A DNA stretch of 64,000 bases from DAOMNO01 sp035443885 (GTDB lineage: Bacteria; Planctomycetota; Phycisphaerae; Phycisphaerales; SM1A02): NCBI GenBank assembly GCA_035443885.1, contig DAOMNO010000010.1, forward strand, positions 1 through 64,000, given 5' to 3'. Below the pieces are notes generated by a model. The model worked only from the letters and a program-made list of their open reading frames with translations, was not told the DNA's origin and ran no database searches. Below are positions 1 to 10,507 of the stretch, in pieces (within the stretch, counting starts at the first letter, position 1; every line of letters begins with the position of its first letter). The translations under genes and the position numbers were made by a program.

Positions 1-68
1 TCGACCTCGGCGAGCACGACGGCCTGCGCGGCGCCGCAGTGCGGGCGAAGGCGTGGCGAGCACACTAA
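1..68 (+). CDS. possible C-terminal end of a gene starting before the window
   Basis: One forward frame is open from the first base and ends at a TAA at 66-68, giving a tail of 21 residues that begins DLGEHDGL and ends AKAWRAH. The stretch is too short to recognise a family. It could be the end of a plus-strand gene that converges on the methyltransferase, or a chance open frame in GC-rich DNA. Nothing else is visible up to position 160. Confidence 0.25.
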   Translation, partial: DLGEHDGLRGAAVRAKAWRAH

Positions 69-160
69 ATGATCGTGCCGGGGGTTATTGCGGGTTCTCG
101 GGGGTTGTTGGGTGCGAGACGCGCCCACCGTCAGATACCGACTCACACAGCATCACGACG

Positions 161-934
161 CTACGTACCGGAAGCGCCGAGCGGATGGCGTGCCAGGGGC
201 ATCGGAGGGGCTGCGGTGTTCATCAACCGCTGCTGCGTGATGGCGACTGCATCAGGGTTGATGTCGAAGCCCATGCGGCGTCGGCCGGTTTGCGCCGCTG
301 CGACGAGCGTTGTGCCGCTGCCGCAGAATGGGTCGAGCACGAGGCCACCGATCGGGCAGCAGGCTTCGATGAGCATGGTGAGCAGCGCGAGCGGCTTCTG
401 CGTGGGCCAGCCGACGCGTTCCGCTGCCATATTGTTGATTGAGGGAATCGCCAGCACGTCGGTTGCCTTTTTGTTCAAGCCGCGCATTCGCGCGCTGGTG
501 GCGGGCACCATTGGCGGGTTGAAGTAATACGATTCCGTTTTGCCGTAGAACAGAATGTCATCGTGCTTGCGCGCGAATCGTCGCGGCGACGACCCGCCCA
601 GGCCGTAGGACCAGATGAGATGGTTCACGAACTGCTCGCTGCCGAAGATGTCATCAAGCATGAGGCGCAGGTGATGGGCCGCGCGCCAGTCGCAGTGCAG
701 CAGGATGGAGCCGGTGGGGGCAAGTGTGCGATGCATCTCGCGGACGCGCGGCATGAGGAACGCGAGATAGGCTTCCATTGAAGGCCACGCATCGTCATAG
801 CGCCCGCCCGTGCCAGTGCGCGGCCCGCCCGTATTGAACGGCGGGTCAAGATAGATGAGATCGACTGAATCATCCTCGACGTTTTGCAAGAGGTCGAGAC
901 AATCGCCGAGGGTGATGGCGCTGGTTTCACACAT
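161..934 (-). CDS. site-specific DNA methyltransferase, beta class (N6-adenine or N4-cytosine)
   Basis: A 257-aa protein with the two diagnostic DNA amino-methyltransferase motifs: DPPF at residues 30-33 (catalytic motif IV) and DPFCGSGTT at about 201-209 (motif I, SAM binding). With motif IV before motif I and the variable recognition region between them, the order is that of the beta class (CcrM/HinfI-like). The start at 934 was chosen over upstream codons because AGGAGA lies 5-6 nt before this ATG. The gene follows the HTH gene at 969-1400 by 34 nt and is probably co-transcribed with it. No restriction endonuclease is visible next to it, so it looks like an orphan methylase. Target base and site cannot be read from the sequence. 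Confidence 0.9.
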   Translation of the reverse strand: MCETSAITLGDCLDLLQNVEDDSVDLIYLDPPFNTGGPRTGTGGRYDDAWPSMEAYLAFLMPRVREMHRTLAPTGSILLHCDWRAAHHLRLMLDDIFGSEQFVNHLIWSYGLGGSSPRRFARKHDDILFYGKTESYYFNPPMVPATSARMRGLNKKATDVLAIPSINNMAAERVGWPTQKPLALLTMLIEACCPIGGLVLDPFCGSGTTLVAAAQTGRRRMGFDINPDAVAITQQRLMNTAAPPMPLARHPLGASGT

Positions 935-968
935 GCGCGTCTCCTGGTTTCGCACGCAGAGACCTAGG

Positions 969-1400
969 TCAGACATCCGGGCCACGTTTGCGTGCGAGAA
1001 TGATGGATGTGAGCGCACTGATGGCTTCGCGGATTTCGCGGATGTCGCTTTCGGTTACCTGCCCGTCGCTGATGGCTGCGATGGCTTCAGCGCATTCCTT
1101 GACGGCGTTGACGATGGCCAGATCAAGGCCTTCGTGCCGGACGAAGTGGCCGCCCATTTCCTGACAGATTTCGTCGAGCACGCGATCGCCGACGGTTGCT
1201 TCCGCACTTTGCACAGCGCGGATGAGCCGTTCAACGGGATTGGGCTGCGCGCCGGAGAGCATTCGGTTGATCTGCCTTGTGGAGAGGCCCATGGCAGTGG
1301 CGAAGCGTTTGACGCCTGTACTCTCGACCAACTGCGCGAAGAGTTGCAGCGCGTGATCGTCAAGCGGATGATCCTGGCGCGGATGGGCCGGTGTGGTCAT
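969..1400 (-). CDS. CII-like helix-turn-helix regulatory protein
   Basis: A 143-aa protein whose first half carries a helix-turn-helix-like stretch (RFATAMGLSTRQINRMLSG, about residues 32-50) followed by a segment ending DEICQEMGGHFV. This arrangement resembles the phage CII/CP76 regulatory family, in which an HTH is followed by a DELxxxxGGxFV-like helix. The C-terminal half is mostly helical with acidic and alanine-rich stretches. No clear Shine-Dalgarno precedes the ATG at 1400. It lies directly upstream of the methyltransferase on the same strand, so it may regulate that gene or be a remnant of a mobile element. The family assignment is by motif resemblance only. Confidence 0.7.
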   Translation of the reverse strand: MTTPAHPRQDHPLDDHALQLFAQLVESTGVKRFATAMGLSTRQINRMLSGAQPNPVERLIRAVQSAEATVGDRVLDEICQEMGGHFVRHEGLDLAIVNAVKECAEAIAAISDGQVTESDIREIREAISALTSIILARKRGPDV

Positions 1401-1477
1401 CGGTGAGCAGAATACCCGACACTGGGCTGCACGAACAGCGAATGGACATCGGCACCGCGGAACAACAGGGGGCTTTG

Positions 1478-1554
1478 TTCACCACAGAGCACGCAGGGAC
1501 CACGGAGAGAGATTTCTGGATTCGCGACATCCGTGCTCTGTGCTCTCGTGTGAA
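1478..1554. repeat. CACCACAGAG-type imperfect inverted repeat, copy 1
   Basis: The left arm starts TTCACCACAGAGCACGCAGG at 1478. The right arm at about 1533-1554 reads, on the opposite strand, TTCACACGAGAGCACAGAGC. The arms are related imperfect inverted repeats about 75 nt apart end to end. The same arm sequence occurs at 29437-29602 and 34622-34757, so this is a dispersed family. It sits in the surE 5' region and covers most of the gap between the HTH gene and surE. Confidence 0.6.
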
Positions 1555-1615
1555 TCTTCTGTTGGCGCGCGGTGGAGCGAATCGTCTCGATGCGTCCCGC
1601 CTCTATACTGGCGCC

Positions 1616-2410
1616 ATGCGAATTCTGCTTACGAACGACGATGGCATCGACGCACCGGGCATTGCAGCGATGTTCGATGCGCTGCAGGGGCTGGGCGAGG
1701 TCATCACGATTGCGCCGCGGATGGTGCAATCCGCTGCGGGCCACGGCATCACCTATCGCGAGCCGCTGATGACCGAAGAATGGGTTGTCAATGAGCGCAT
1801 GAAGGGCATCGCGGTGGACGGCCGACCGGCGGACTGCGTGAAGGTCGCGCTGCGCGCCATCTGGCAGGAGCGGTTCGGCGAAGGCTCCAGGCCCGACCTC
1901 ACCATCAGCGGCATGAACAGCGGTGCGAATGTCGGTATCAACATCATCTATTCCGGCACGGTTGCAGCGGCGGTTGAATCCGCATTCCTTGGTGTGCCCG
2001 CGATTGCGGTGAGTTTGTATCTGGGGGGCAAAGACCTCGGCCGCGTTCACTACGGCCGCGCAGCCCAGATTGCGCGTCATGTGATTGATCGCGTGCTGGC
2101 GCACAAGATCGACAAGCACAGCGTGATCAACATCAATGTGCCTCGCACGGAATCGGCGGATGCGCCGATCCCGCAGATTCGCGTGGTGGAGATGAACTCC
2201 GCGCCGGGTATTGATGCGTATGACCGACGAGTGAGTCCGTATGGGCAGGTGTACTACTGGGCGGCGGGCGACGGCATGGTGTTCTCGCACACCTCACCCG
2301 GTTCGGATGTTGAAGCGCTGCGCGCGGGATACGCAACAGTTACGCCTTTGACATACGCGCTGACGGACTACGCGCGATTGCAATCGTGGAAGGAAGCGCT
2401 GGGTGAATAG
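1616..2410 (+). CDS. surE: 5'-nucleotidase SurE
   Basis: A 264-aa protein starting MRILLTNDDGIDAPGI, the SurE metal-binding N-terminus with the DD pair at residues 8-9. It continues with the family segments GRPADCV and SGMNSGANVGINIIYSGTV. SurE is a divalent-metal-dependent 5'/3'-nucleotidase acting on nucleoside monophosphates in the cytoplasm. The length is typical (about 250-265 aa). The start at 1616 was chosen because SurE proteins begin exactly here; the open frame runs further upstream through the inverted repeat, but that part has no family similarity. No strong ribosome binding site is visible. Confidence 0.95.
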   Translation: MRILLTNDDGIDAPGIAAMFDALQGLGEVITIAPRMVQSAAGHGITYREPLMTEEWVVNERMKGIAVDGRPADCVKVALRAIWQERFGEGSRPDLTISGMNSGANVGINIIYSGTVAAAVESAFLGVPAIAVSLYLGGKDLGRVHYGRAAQIARHVIDRVLAHKIDKHSVININVPRTESADAPIPQIRVVEMNSAPGIDAYDRRVSPYGQVYYWAAGDGMVFSHTSPGSDVEALRAGYATVTPLTYALTDYARLQSWKEALGE

Positions 2411-2419
2411 TGGTTTCGA

Positions 2420-2457
2420 TGCTCGCTAACCGTTTATGTTTCAATGGTTTGCGAGCA
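2420..2457. other. stem-loop downstream of surE
   Basis: TGCTCGC-T-AACC at 2420-2431 pairs with GGTT-T-GCGAGCA at 2446-2457, making a stem of 11 pairs with one T-T mismatch and a loop of about 14 nt. It begins 10 nt after the surE stop. No T-run follows, so it is at best a weak terminator or an mRNA 3'-end structure. Confidence 0.45.
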
Positions 2458-2587
2458 ACGGCGCGAGCCGCCCTGCGGTTGCGCGGCGGGACATGCGTTG
2501 CATTTGCTTGAGAATCAAATCACAAGATTTTGCTTGAACGGAAACAGCGGAACCTTTATGTTGCAAGTGATACCGCCATGCAGGCGG

Positions 2588-2611
2588 GCCTTGTCGGCGA
2601 ACCGACGAGGC
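2588..2611 (+). other. hairpin in the 5' leader of the secreted propeller protein
   Basis: GCCTTGTCGG at 2588-2597 pairs with CCGACGAGGC at 2602-2611 around a CGAA loop. The stem has ten pairs, one of them G-T. It lies about 80 nt before the start codon at 2692 and outside the Shine-Dalgarno, so it does not mask the start directly. The role is unknown. Confidence 0.45.
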
Positions 2612-2691
2612 GGTCGTTCCGCGGGCGCTGGCACTGTGATGACGGGCAGCGTCAATCCGGCAGAGAGTTCTACATCGAGGAGGTATACAAC

Positions 2692-5292
2692 ATGGTACGA
2701 ACGACAATGAGGCGGCGAGCCACGAATCAGCTCGCTGCCGCGATCGGTATGTCATGCATCACGTTTGCGCTGGTTACGCAAGCTTCAGGCCAGTGCACAC
2801 CCACGTGGGATCGCGACTTTGTTACGACCGGCGTCGGTGTCAGTCAGAGCGTCGATGCGTTTGTCGAGTTCAACGCTGGCAGCGGCAAAGGCCTCTACGC
2901 AGCGGGCGGGTTCACCGTCATCGACGGCCTGAGTGCGGGTGGCGGCTTCGGCTTCGCGCGGTGGGATGGCCAGCAATGGACGCCCAAAGCTGTCGGCTTC
3001 ACCAGCAACCCCATCAATGCGCTGGCGGTTTTTGATGACGGCACAGGCCCGGCCATCTACGCGGGCGGCGCGTTCACAACCATCGGCGGCGTGAGTGCGA
3101 ACCAGATCGCACGATACGACCACGTCAACGACACGTGGCAACCTGTCGGCGGCGGGCTGAACATGGACCCCTTCCTCGGTGTTGAAGTACTCATTGTGTA
3201 CAACGATGGCGCCAATCCCGGCTTGTACGCGCTTGGACGCAATCCCGGCGGCGGGCTGAACCCGCGAATCGAACGGTGGGACGGCACAAGCTGGACCAAC
3301 TTCGGCGTCGGTGCGAACATGGCAGCGGTGAATGCGGCGGTCGTCTTTGACGGCGGCGCTGGCAATGAGCTGTATGTCGCAGGCTCACACCCCACGCAGG
3401 GCGGCGTTGTGCGACGGTGGAACGGTGTGAGCTGGACCAGTGTCGGCACGAATCTCGGTTCGAGCGTCTTCGCCATCGCGGCGTTCAATGGCGAACTTTA
3501 CGTTGGCACATCGTGCCCGAACGGTAGCGACATCGGCCAGTGCATTCGCCGCTACGACGGCTCCACGTGGAGCTTCGCCAGCGGCGCGTCGGCGTTCAAC
3601 ATCAGCACCAGCGCAGGCCCAAGCCCCGCAGTGCGCGCGTTGCACGTCGCGGATGACGGCACCGGCCCCGCGCTCTTCGCGGGCGGGCAGATGGTGAACA
3701 CCTCACCTCTCGCGACGAACATCGCGCGGTGGGACGGCACGAACTGGTCGCCCCTCACGTTCGGCGTGTTCTCCATCGTCAGCGGGCAGATCGCAGGTGT
3801 CGTGCAGGAGATTTACGGCTACAACGACGGCACCGGCGCGGGTGTGTATGTCGGCGGGACATTCAACTCGGCGCAGAACAACGACGGCATGGGCGGCATC
3901 CTCTCGCGAGGCATCGCACGGTGGGGCTGCTTCAACGCCATCACGGTCGATCCTGATGAATCCGATCTTGTCGCCAGTGCAACAGTGATTTCCAGCTTCG
4001 GCGGGCAGACCAGCATCATCGTGACGCCTCGCGATGCCAACGGCGACCTGCTCCCGCCCGGTCGAGATGTCGTCATCAACGCCACCGCGGGCACGCTATT
4101 GGGCAGTGTGGCTGATCTCGGTGACGGCACGTATCGGCAGGAGTTGGCGGCGACCATCGGCGATTCCGGCGCGCTCGTTACGGCCACCGTGGACGGCGTG
4201 GCGATCAACGCTTCTGCATCCATCACGTTCGTGGCGGTCGATCCCGTGGCAAGCACGATTGAGGTGAATCCCGATCAGATGCTCGCGGGCTTTACGGCTC
4301 TCATTACGGTAACGCCCACTGATGACAATGGCGTACCCGTCGGCTCCGGCCTGAACGTCGTCATCAACACGACGCACGGCGACCTGCTGGGCAGCGTGAG
4401 CGACAATGGCGATGGCACCTACACGCAGTCGATTCTCGCGCTTAGTGTGGGCACGGCGAGCATCACCGCCACGGTGAACGGCCTCGTCATCGACGCCAGC
4501 GCTGCGCTCAGCGTGCTTGATCCATCAGCCTTCGGCGACATTGTTTCGGTGAACGCGAACGGCGACATCAGCGCGCATCTGTCCATTCAGGACGCGATTG
4601 ACGCATCAAGCACAGGCTCGTGGACGATCTTCGTTGTGCCCGGCGTGTACAACGAGACGCTCCAGTTCACCAACCGCTCGAACATTCACCTCATTGGTCT
4701 TGCAGCAGGCGGCGAAGTGCGCATCCGCGGCGCAGTGTTCGACCGCGCTTCGAACATCACGCTGAGCGATCTCTCGATCTACGCAGGATGCGGACCGCAC
4801 GACGCGGTGCACCTTCGCGGCGGGCCGAAGAGCAGCGAGAACATTGCGTTCTATAACTGCACCGTAACCGGCGCGATGAAGAACGGCTTCGCGATCGATC
4901 GCGACAATGAGAACGTGCATATTGAAGGTTGCACGATCATCAACAACGGCCGCAACGGGATTGAATGCCACCTGAGCGGCGGGCCTTACACGGTGGTGGG
5001 CAGCACCATCAGCGGGAACGGTTACAACGGTGTTTCACTTGGCCGCGATGTGGTGATGACGCTGATCGAGAACGTGATTACGAACAACGGCCTCGCGAAC
5101 GGGCAGGGCGGCGGCCGCTGGGGCATCGACCGTGACCGCAAGCCTCACAGCGGCACGCCTCAGCAGGTTACGCTGATTCTGAATGTGATTACGGGCAACC
5201 ACGGCAAGCCGAAGGCAGGCAGCGCGGATGCAAATGTGAACAACTACGACCAGATCATCGATGCGACGGATAATCAGCCGCCGTACAACTGA
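2692..5292 (+). CDS. large secreted protein: propeller-like repeats, two Ig-like domains, right-handed beta-helix
   Basis: An 866-aa exported protein. The start at 2692 is set by a GAGGAGG ribosome site 8 nt upstream and by the signal peptide that follows (basic MVRTTMRRR, hydrophobic core, cut near ASG-Q). Residues about 35-415 contain repeats of the form ARWDGxxW...GGxFTxxGG, the same unit as in the protein at 22939-24198. Residues about 418-615 hold two invasin-like Ig repeats (VVINATAGTLLGSV and VVINTTHGDLLGSV, each followed by GDGTY). From about 620 to the end there is a parallel beta-helix pattern (SNIHLIGL, SSENIAFYNC, NVHIEGCTIINNGRNGIECH). No dockerin or membrane anchor is seen at the C-terminus. 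It is probably a cell-surface or extracellular adhesin or polysaccharide-interacting protein; function unproven. Confidence 0.85.
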   Translation: MVRTTMRRRATNQLAAAIGMSCITFALVTQASGQCTPTWDRDFVTTGVGVSQSVDAFVEFNAGSGKGLYAAGGFTVIDGLSAGGGFGFARWDGQQWTPKAVGFTSNPINALAVFDDGTGPAIYAGGAFTTIGGVSANQIARYDHVNDTWQPVGGGLNMDPFLGVEVLIVYNDGANPGLYALGRNPGGGLNPRIERWDGTSWTNFGVGANMAAVNAAVVFDGGAGNELYVAGSHPTQGGVVRRWNGVSWTSVGTNLGSSVFAIAAFNGELYVGTSCPNGSDIGQCIRRYDGSTWSFASGASAFNISTSAGPSPAVRALHVADDGTGPALFAGGQMVNTSPLATNIARWDGTNWSPLTFGVFSIVSGQIAGVVQEIYGYNDGTGAGVYVGGTFNSAQNNDGMGGILSRGIARWGCFNAITVDPDESDLVASATVISSFGGQTSIIVTPRDANGDLLPPGRDVVINATAGTLLGSVADLGDGTYRQELAATIGDSGALVTATVDGVAINASASITFVAVDPVASTIEVNPDQMLAGFTALITVTPTDDNGVPVGSGLNVVINTTHGDLLGSVSDNGDGTYTQSILALSVGTASITATVNGLVIDASAALSVLDPSAFGDIVSVNANGDISAHLSIQDAIDASSTGSWTIFVVPGVYNETLQFTNRSNIHLIGLAAGGEVRIRGAVFDRASNITLSDLSIYAGCGPHDAVHLRGGPKSSENIAFYNCTVTGAMKNGFAIDRDNENVHIEGCTIINNGRNGIECHLSGGPYTVVGSTISGNGYNGVSLGRDVVMTLIENVITNNGLANGQGGGRWGIDRDRKPHSGTPQQVTLILNVITGNHGKPKAGSADANVNNYDQIIDATDNQPPYN

Positions 5293-5328
5293 TATGAGAT
5301 TGAATCGAGTTAGGCACAAAACCCCCGA

Positions 5329-5356
5329 CACCCCGGCACACGCCGGGGTGTTTTTT
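5329..5356 (+). terminator. rho-independent terminator after the secreted propeller protein
   Basis: CACCCCGGC at 5329-5337 pairs perfectly with GCCGGGGTG at 5342-5350 around a 4-nt loop and is followed directly by six Ts. It lies 36 nt after the stop codon. Confidence 0.9.
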
Positions 5357-5363
5357 CCATGCA

Positions 5364-5452
5364 GGTGCCATGCTTCATCGCGTCAGCGTGAAGCATGCGA
5401 TCGCGCAAGAGCGCAAAACCATGCTTCGCCCTTCGGGACGAAGCATGGCACC
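5364..5452. repeat. doublet of CATGCTTC palindromes (REP/BIME-like)
   Basis: Two hairpins in tandem: CATGCTTCA 5369-5377 with TGAAGCATG 5389-5397, and CCATGCTTCG 5419-5428 with CGAAGCATGG 5439-5448. The outermost 13 nt also form a perfect inverted pair (GGTGCCATGCTTC at 5364, GAAGCATGGCACC ending at 5452), so the unit can fold as two hairpins or one long structure. It lies between a terminator and the thiC riboswitch. The two-hairpin layout resembles bacterial interspersed mosaic elements. Confidence 0.65.
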
Positions 5453-5530
5453 CCTCTGGCTGGCCGTGGCGCCCGGCGGTTCTCGGCCGCACCGCGTTTC
5501 GCCGCTACAATCCTCTTCAACAACATTCGC

Positions 5531-5655
5531 TCGGGGCGCCCCCGGAAGACCCGGAAAGTCTGGATTGCAAGCATCGGCCGTTGTGCGGCGTGCGATTCCG
5601 GGGGGCTGAGATGCACCCGTGGAACCTGATCCGGCTCGTACCGGCGGAGGGAAAG
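5531..5655 (+). promoter_or_regulatory. TPP riboswitch (thi box) controlling thiC
   Basis: The conserved thi-box pieces are in order: CGGGGCGCC near 5532, GGCTGAGA at about 5604-5611, ACCTGATC at about 5624-5631, and the closing GGAGGGAAAGC just before the thiC start. The GGAGG in the 3' strand is also the ribosome binding site of thiC (ATG at 5661). Binding of thiamine pyrophosphate would therefore be expected to hide the start and block translation. Mechanism inferred from the position of the Shine-Dalgarno. Confidence 0.92.
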
Positions 5656-5660
5656 CGACC

Positions 5661-7652
<1,992 letters not shown>

Positions 7653-7756
7653 AAAAAGTGTGTTGTGTTCCCTGCGCGCCGCGACGATACGTCGCAACTC
7701 ATGGGCGGTGTGCGTTTCTTTGCGAGCGTATTTCAACGCGAACGCCATGCATCGCG

Positions 7757-9823
7757 TTACGCGGGGCTGGGTACAGCGTCGGCGGGCGGTTCTTCGCCGG
7801 GGCGGGGCTGCGGGCTGCGCGGGCGGGTTGGGGGTGACGGGGTCGATTCCGCTTCGAGCAGTTCTGCGATTGTGGGCTTGTCCAGTCGCTCGCCACGCAT
7901 GATGCGCTTCACGTCATCGCCTTGCAGCGTTTCGTATTTCAGCAACGCTTCTGCGATCGCGATCGTCTGCGCCCAGTGTTCATCGATCATCCGCTGTGCA
8001 TCGGTGTACGCTTCGTCGATCAACCGCTTGATCTCTTCATCGATGATGCGAGCGGTTTCATCGGAGTAGTCTTTTTCCGGGATGAAGGTTTCGCGCGTAT
8101 CTGCGCCAGCGTAGTTGACGAAGCCGAGCCGATCCGACATACCCCACTGGAGAATCATGTGGCGTGCATAGGTGGTGGCCATCTGGATGTCCATCGCAGC
8201 GCCGGACGAGATATCGCCGGTTTTCTTCTGCTCGGCGATGCGCCCGCCACAGAGGACGCGCATGGTGGCGATGAGGTACTTGCGGTTGTAGCCGTAGCGG
8301 TCTTTTTCGGGCAGTGAGAAGGTGGCGCCCATGGCCTGACCGCGTGGGATGATGGTTACTTTGTGGACGGGGTCTGCATCGGGTAGGAGTTCCTGCACGA
8401 CGGCGTGGCCCGCTTCGTGATAGGCGGTGGCGATGCGCTCCTGCTCTTCGATCTTGCGTGATTTCCGCGCGCGGCCGAAGCGGACTTTATCGCGTGCTTC
8501 TTCGAGGTCGGCCTGCTCGATGTACTCTTTGTTGCCGAGCGTGGCGAGGATTGCGGCTTCGTTGATGACGGCGGCGAGGTCCGCGCCGGAGAACATGGGC
8601 GTGCCTCGCGCGAGCCGTTCGAGGTCGATATCGGGGCCGAGTTTGACGCGTTTGGCGTGGACGCTGAGAATCTGCTTTCGACCGAGGAGATCGGGGAGTG
8701 TGACATCGACGCGGCGATCGAAGCGGCCTGGCCGTGTGAGCGCGGGGTCGAGGACATCGTGGCGATTTGTGGCGGCGATGACGATGACTTGGTCGTTGGC
8801 TTCGAAGCCGTCCATCTCGACGAGGATGGCGTTGAGGGTTTGTTCCCGTTCGTCGTGCCCGCCGGACGAGAAGCCGCCACCGCGCCGCCGCCCGACGGCG
8901 TCGATTTCATCAAGGAAGATGATGCACGGCGAGTTTTCCTTCGCCTGCTTGAAGAGATCGCGCACGCGGCTGGCGCCGACGCCCACGAACATTTCAACAA
9001 AGTCAGAACCGGAGATGGAGAAGAACGGCACTTCCGCTTCGCCCGCGATGGCTTTGGCGAGCAAAGTCTTGCCACAGCCTGGCGGTCCCACTAACAGCAC
9101 ACCGCGCGGAATTCTTCCGCCCAATCGCTGAAACTTTTTCGGATTCTTGAGGAACTGCACGATCTCTGCGACTTCCTCTTTCGCTTCATCCACGCCAGCC
9201 ACGTCATTGAAGGTAACGTTGACGGTGTCTTTGGACGAGATGCGATGTCGAGATTTGCCAAAGCTGCCCAGCATGCCGCCCGGCCCTGCACCTGCGGATC
9301 GCATGGAGCGCGCGATGAGGAACCAGATGATTGCGATGATGAGAATCACAGGCCCCCATGCAAGGAGAATCTGAGGCCAGATGCTTGTCGCCGTGTCGGT
9401 GATGATCTGCGGCGGGTTGTCGAGCGCCATGAGGCGGTTGAGATACCAGTCGCGATTGTCAGGGTCGATCTTCACCCACACTGGCCCCGCAGCCACGCCG
9501 TCTGTTTCCTTCGCAGCTTTCGCAACGATGCGATCGGTTTTGATGGTAACGGTGTTGTCAGCCACCTTGCCCATATCCACAATGCGCACGAACTCCTGCC
9601 AGGTGGCGATTTCCTCGCCGCCGCGCTGGCTGCCGAGTACGACGAACAGCATGATGAGTAGCGCGATGACCATCACCCAGCTCATCAGGCCTCGATTGAG
9701 TTTGACGGGCGGCGGTGGCTGCGGGCCGCGACGATCGCTGCCGTTGCCTTGCGAACGATCGCCGTTGCCTGAATCGCGGTCGGCGTTGTTCTGGCGGCTG
9801 GGATTCTTGTAGTCTTTGGACAT
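7757..9823 (-). CDS. ftsH: ATP-dependent zinc metalloprotease FtsH
   Basis: A 688-aa membrane-bound AAA+ protease that degrades misfolded and regulatory membrane and cytosolic proteins. A charged, Gln/Asn-rich N-terminus is followed by a first membrane span at about 46-66, a periplasmic loop, a second span ([20 protein letters not shown]), Walker A GPPGCGKT at about 245, Walker [12 protein letters not shown], the second region of homology ending RPGRFDRR, and the zinc site HEAGH at about 466. The C-terminal tail is Pro/Ser-rich. The start at 9823 (ATG, MSKDYKN) is preferred over an in-frame TTG seven codons upstream; neither has a strong ribosome site. Converges with thiC. Confidence 0.97.
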   Translation of the reverse strand: MSKDYKNPSRQNNADRDSGNGDRSQGNGSDRRGPQPPPPVKLNRGLMSWVMVIALLIMLFVVLGSQRGGEEIATWQEFVRIVDMGKVADNTVTIKTDRIVAKAAKETDGVAAGPVWVKIDPDNRDWYLNRLMALDNPPQIITDTATSIWPQILLAWGPVILIIAIIWFLIARSMRSAGAGPGGMLGSFGKSRHRISSKDTVNVTFNDVAGVDEAKEEVAEIVQFLKNPKKFQRLGGRIPRGVLLVGPPGCGKTLLAKAIAGEAEVPFFSISGSDFVEMFVGVGASRVRDLFKQAKENSPCIIFLDEIDAVGRRRGGGFSSGGHDEREQTLNAILVEMDGFEANDQVIVIAATNRHDVLDPALTRPGRFDRRVDVTLPDLLGRKQILSVHAKRVKLGPDIDLERLARGTPMFSGADLAAVINEAAILATLGNKEYIEQADLEEARDKVRFGRARKSRKIEEQERIATAYHEAGHAVVQELLPDADPVHKVTIIPRGQAMGATFSLPEKDRYGYNRKYLIATMRVLCGGRIAEQKKTGDISSGAAMDIQMATTYARHMILQWGMSDRLGFVNYAGADTRETFIPEKDYSDETARIIDEEIKRLIDEAYTDAQRMIDEHWAQTIAIAEALLKYETLQGDDVKRIMRGERLDKPTIAELLEAESTPSPPTRPRSPQPRPGEEPPADAVPSPA

Positions 9824-9979
9824 GCGGAAGTGACTGGTCGTCAAAGTCAGAAGAACGAGGGGGGCGGTCGGGCGTGTCAGCGGTTCCCGATCATAGGGTC
9901 GTTGGGGAGACCGAGGCTCGTGCAGGGCACTTTTCGTTCGGGTCGGATGGAGAAGGACTCAGTGATACGCCGCCGGCAT

Positions 9980-10507
9980 TTACCACGCTGCTTGCAACTC
10001 ATTTACGATGTCGCGAGCCAATTGTTGTACGGCGGTAACCTCGCCCAGTTCGATCGGTTCCGAGAATGGTCTTGAGGGAAGAAAGAGTCCCTGCACGGTA
10101 AAAGATCGGCGTTCGACGATCGGAACATTCGTCCGAAGGTCAATCCACTGAAAATCGACCGTGATGCCGAGCAGCATTTCTTCCGTCAGGCCCGTCAGGC
10201 GCGATCGAGAAAGCGGTTGGAGCGACGTTCGCGTGATGCGGCCAGAGAGCATCGTGTCGGCACGGGCTTCGGTCGCGACGCGATACGGCGTGCGGCGTTC
10301 AATTTCCTTGACGAGCGCGTCAGCCAGTTCAAACTCCACATCACGCTGGAAGGTGTCGTTCTCGAAAATCGGGATCGCAATAGTCGCGACCGTCTGTGGG
10401 AAGGTCGTCATCGCTGCGTAGCCTTGGGTGGGGTCGCTCGCGCAGCCATGCTGGCAGGCCAGCGCGACGCCAAGGCACGCGATCGCCATGATGCGAAAGT
10501 GGATCAC
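9980..10507 (-). CDS. LptE-like outer-membrane assembly lipoprotein
   Basis: A 175-aa protein with an N-terminal hydrophobic segment and cysteines suited to lipidation (around LACQHGCAS). It then has the LptE-type core: a strand before IAIPIFENDTFQRDVEFEL, a helix ADALVKEIERRTPY, and alternating strands. LptE pairs with LptD to insert lipopolysaccharide at the outer membrane. The start is a GTG that overlaps the stop of the upstream BamD-like gene (GTGA), which implies translational coupling. The homology is judged from pattern and length; sequence identity in this family is low. Which Cys is lipidated is unclear. Confidence 0.75.
   Translation of the reverse strand: MIHFRIMAIACLGVALACQHGCASDPTQGYAAMTTFPQTVATIAIPIFENDTFQRDVEFELADALVKEIERRTPYRVATEARADTMLSGRITRTSLQPLSRSRLTGLTEEMLLGITVDFQWIDLRTNVPIVERRSFTVQGLFLPSRPFSEPIELGEVTAVQQLARDIVNELQAAW

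Noticed and set aside
1..1400. Complete restriction-modification system
   Set aside because: Only the methylase and an HTH gene are visible; no endonuclease-like sequence is seen in the window.
1397..2290. Long minus-strand open frame across surE
   Set aside because: It is fully antisense to surE, which has complete family motifs; GC-rich DNA produces such frames.
8240..8270. CCACAGAGGAC inside ftsH as a further repeat copy
   Set aside because: It is a short match within conserved coding sequence and has no inverted partner.
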